From the NCBI GenBank assembly GCA_019459455.1, contig JAIBEX010000021.1, forward strand, positions 439,555 through 503,554: a stretch of DNA of 64,000 bases, given 5' to 3'. The notes under the pieces were generated by a model that was not told the origin of the DNA, did not search any database, and was given only the letters and a program-made list of their open reading frames with translations. A program made the translations under genes and the position numbers. Of this stretch, positions 63,959-64,000 are shown piece after piece. Every line of letters starts with the position of its first letter. Position 1 is the stretch's first letter. This DNA comes from Weeksellaceae bacterium (lineage in GTDB: Bacteria; Bacteroidota; Bacteroidia; Flavobacteriales; Weeksellaceae).

Positions 63959-64000
<42 letters not shown>

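Overview
The window looks like ordinary chromosomal (core-genome) DNA of a flavobacterium, most likely a Weeksellaceae member close to Chryseobacterium/Kaistella/Planobacterium. Reasons seen in the sequence: promoters of the Bacteroidetes type (TAnnTTTG, found just upstream of more than twenty starts), a type IX secretion (T9SS) sorting domain, many SPII lipoproteins with Ser/Asn/Ser-Cys lipoboxes, mevalonate-pathway isoprenoid synthesis, a GH92 mannosidase and a class II (B12) ribonucleotide reductase. Base composition looks moderate, higher than typical Chryseobacterium, but I did not compute it. There is no phage, transposon, CRISPR array or rRNA operon. One tRNA gene (Pro, anticodon GGG) is present.

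Layout. 1-3.0 kb: end of an acyl-CoA synthetase gene, then mvaD, a small membrane protein, a VOC protein and a DUF1543 protein, all on +. 3.0-9.3 kb: membrane-anchored EEP-fold protein (-), purK (+), EamA transporter (-), purE (+), two esterases (-), a small lipoprotein (+). 9.4-13.5 kb: minus-strand run desaturase, tyrS, tatC, kdsD. 13.8-20.3 kb: recQ, nrdJ, lpdA (+). 20.4-27.3 kb: B12-binding radical SAM protein (-), KOW mini-protein and hemerythrin (+), KTSC protein (-), CvfB-like S1 protein (+), tRNA-Pro, Zn-ribbon and VOC genes (-), stand-alone T9SS sorting domain (-), hemB (+). 27.3-27.7 kb is the only long non-genic stretch. 27.7-34.5 kb: TM2 protein (-), lptB with an unusual C-terminal extension, MsbA-like exporter, lipoprotein, cobalamin adenosyltransferase, thiamine pyrophosphokinase, arginine decarboxylase (+). 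34.5-42.5 kb: a GC-rich palindromic repeat, HAD phosphatase (-), agmatinase, alkB (+), BON-SH3 and BON lipoprotein pair (-), dicarboxylate symporter (+), GH92 (-). 42.7-54.5 kb: mrp, nifU, dacB, orphan histidine kinase (+), M1 peptidase (-), lipoprotein, ECF sigma factor, lipA, dienelactone hydrolase (+), SpoIIAA-like (-), FAD oxidoreductase and cinA (+). 54.7-61.6 kb: lipocalin and PNPOx-like genes, then a compact four-gene DNA-repair cluster (PdeM, Lhr-type DEXH helicase, ATP-dependent ligase, beta-CASP exonuclease) on -. 61.8-63.9 kb: M13 lipoprotein peptidase. The last 42 bases are pure G, which I read as an assembly artefact at a contig end.

How the genes fit together. Polyamine synthesis is complete from arginine to putrescine (decarboxylase plus agmatinase), but the two genes are split by an opposite-strand gene and a repeat. 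Three genes concern B12: nrdJ, the cobalamin adenosyltransferase and the B12-binding radical SAM protein; no B12 biosynthesis gene is visible. lipA and lpdA serve lipoate-dependent dehydrogenases; mrp and nifU serve Fe-S assembly; lptB, the MsbA-like exporter and kdsD serve the outer membrane.

Most worth a second look: the Lhr/ligase/exonuclease/PdeM cluster, the extra domain on LptB, a BON-SH3 protein that resembles the K+-binding protein Kbp with its LysM domain replaced, the CX4CX2C radical SAM motif, the stand-alone T9SS domain, five genes whose promoter box lies 2-4 bases before the start codon (possible leaderless mRNAs), and a dispersed repeat that probably also ends the contig.
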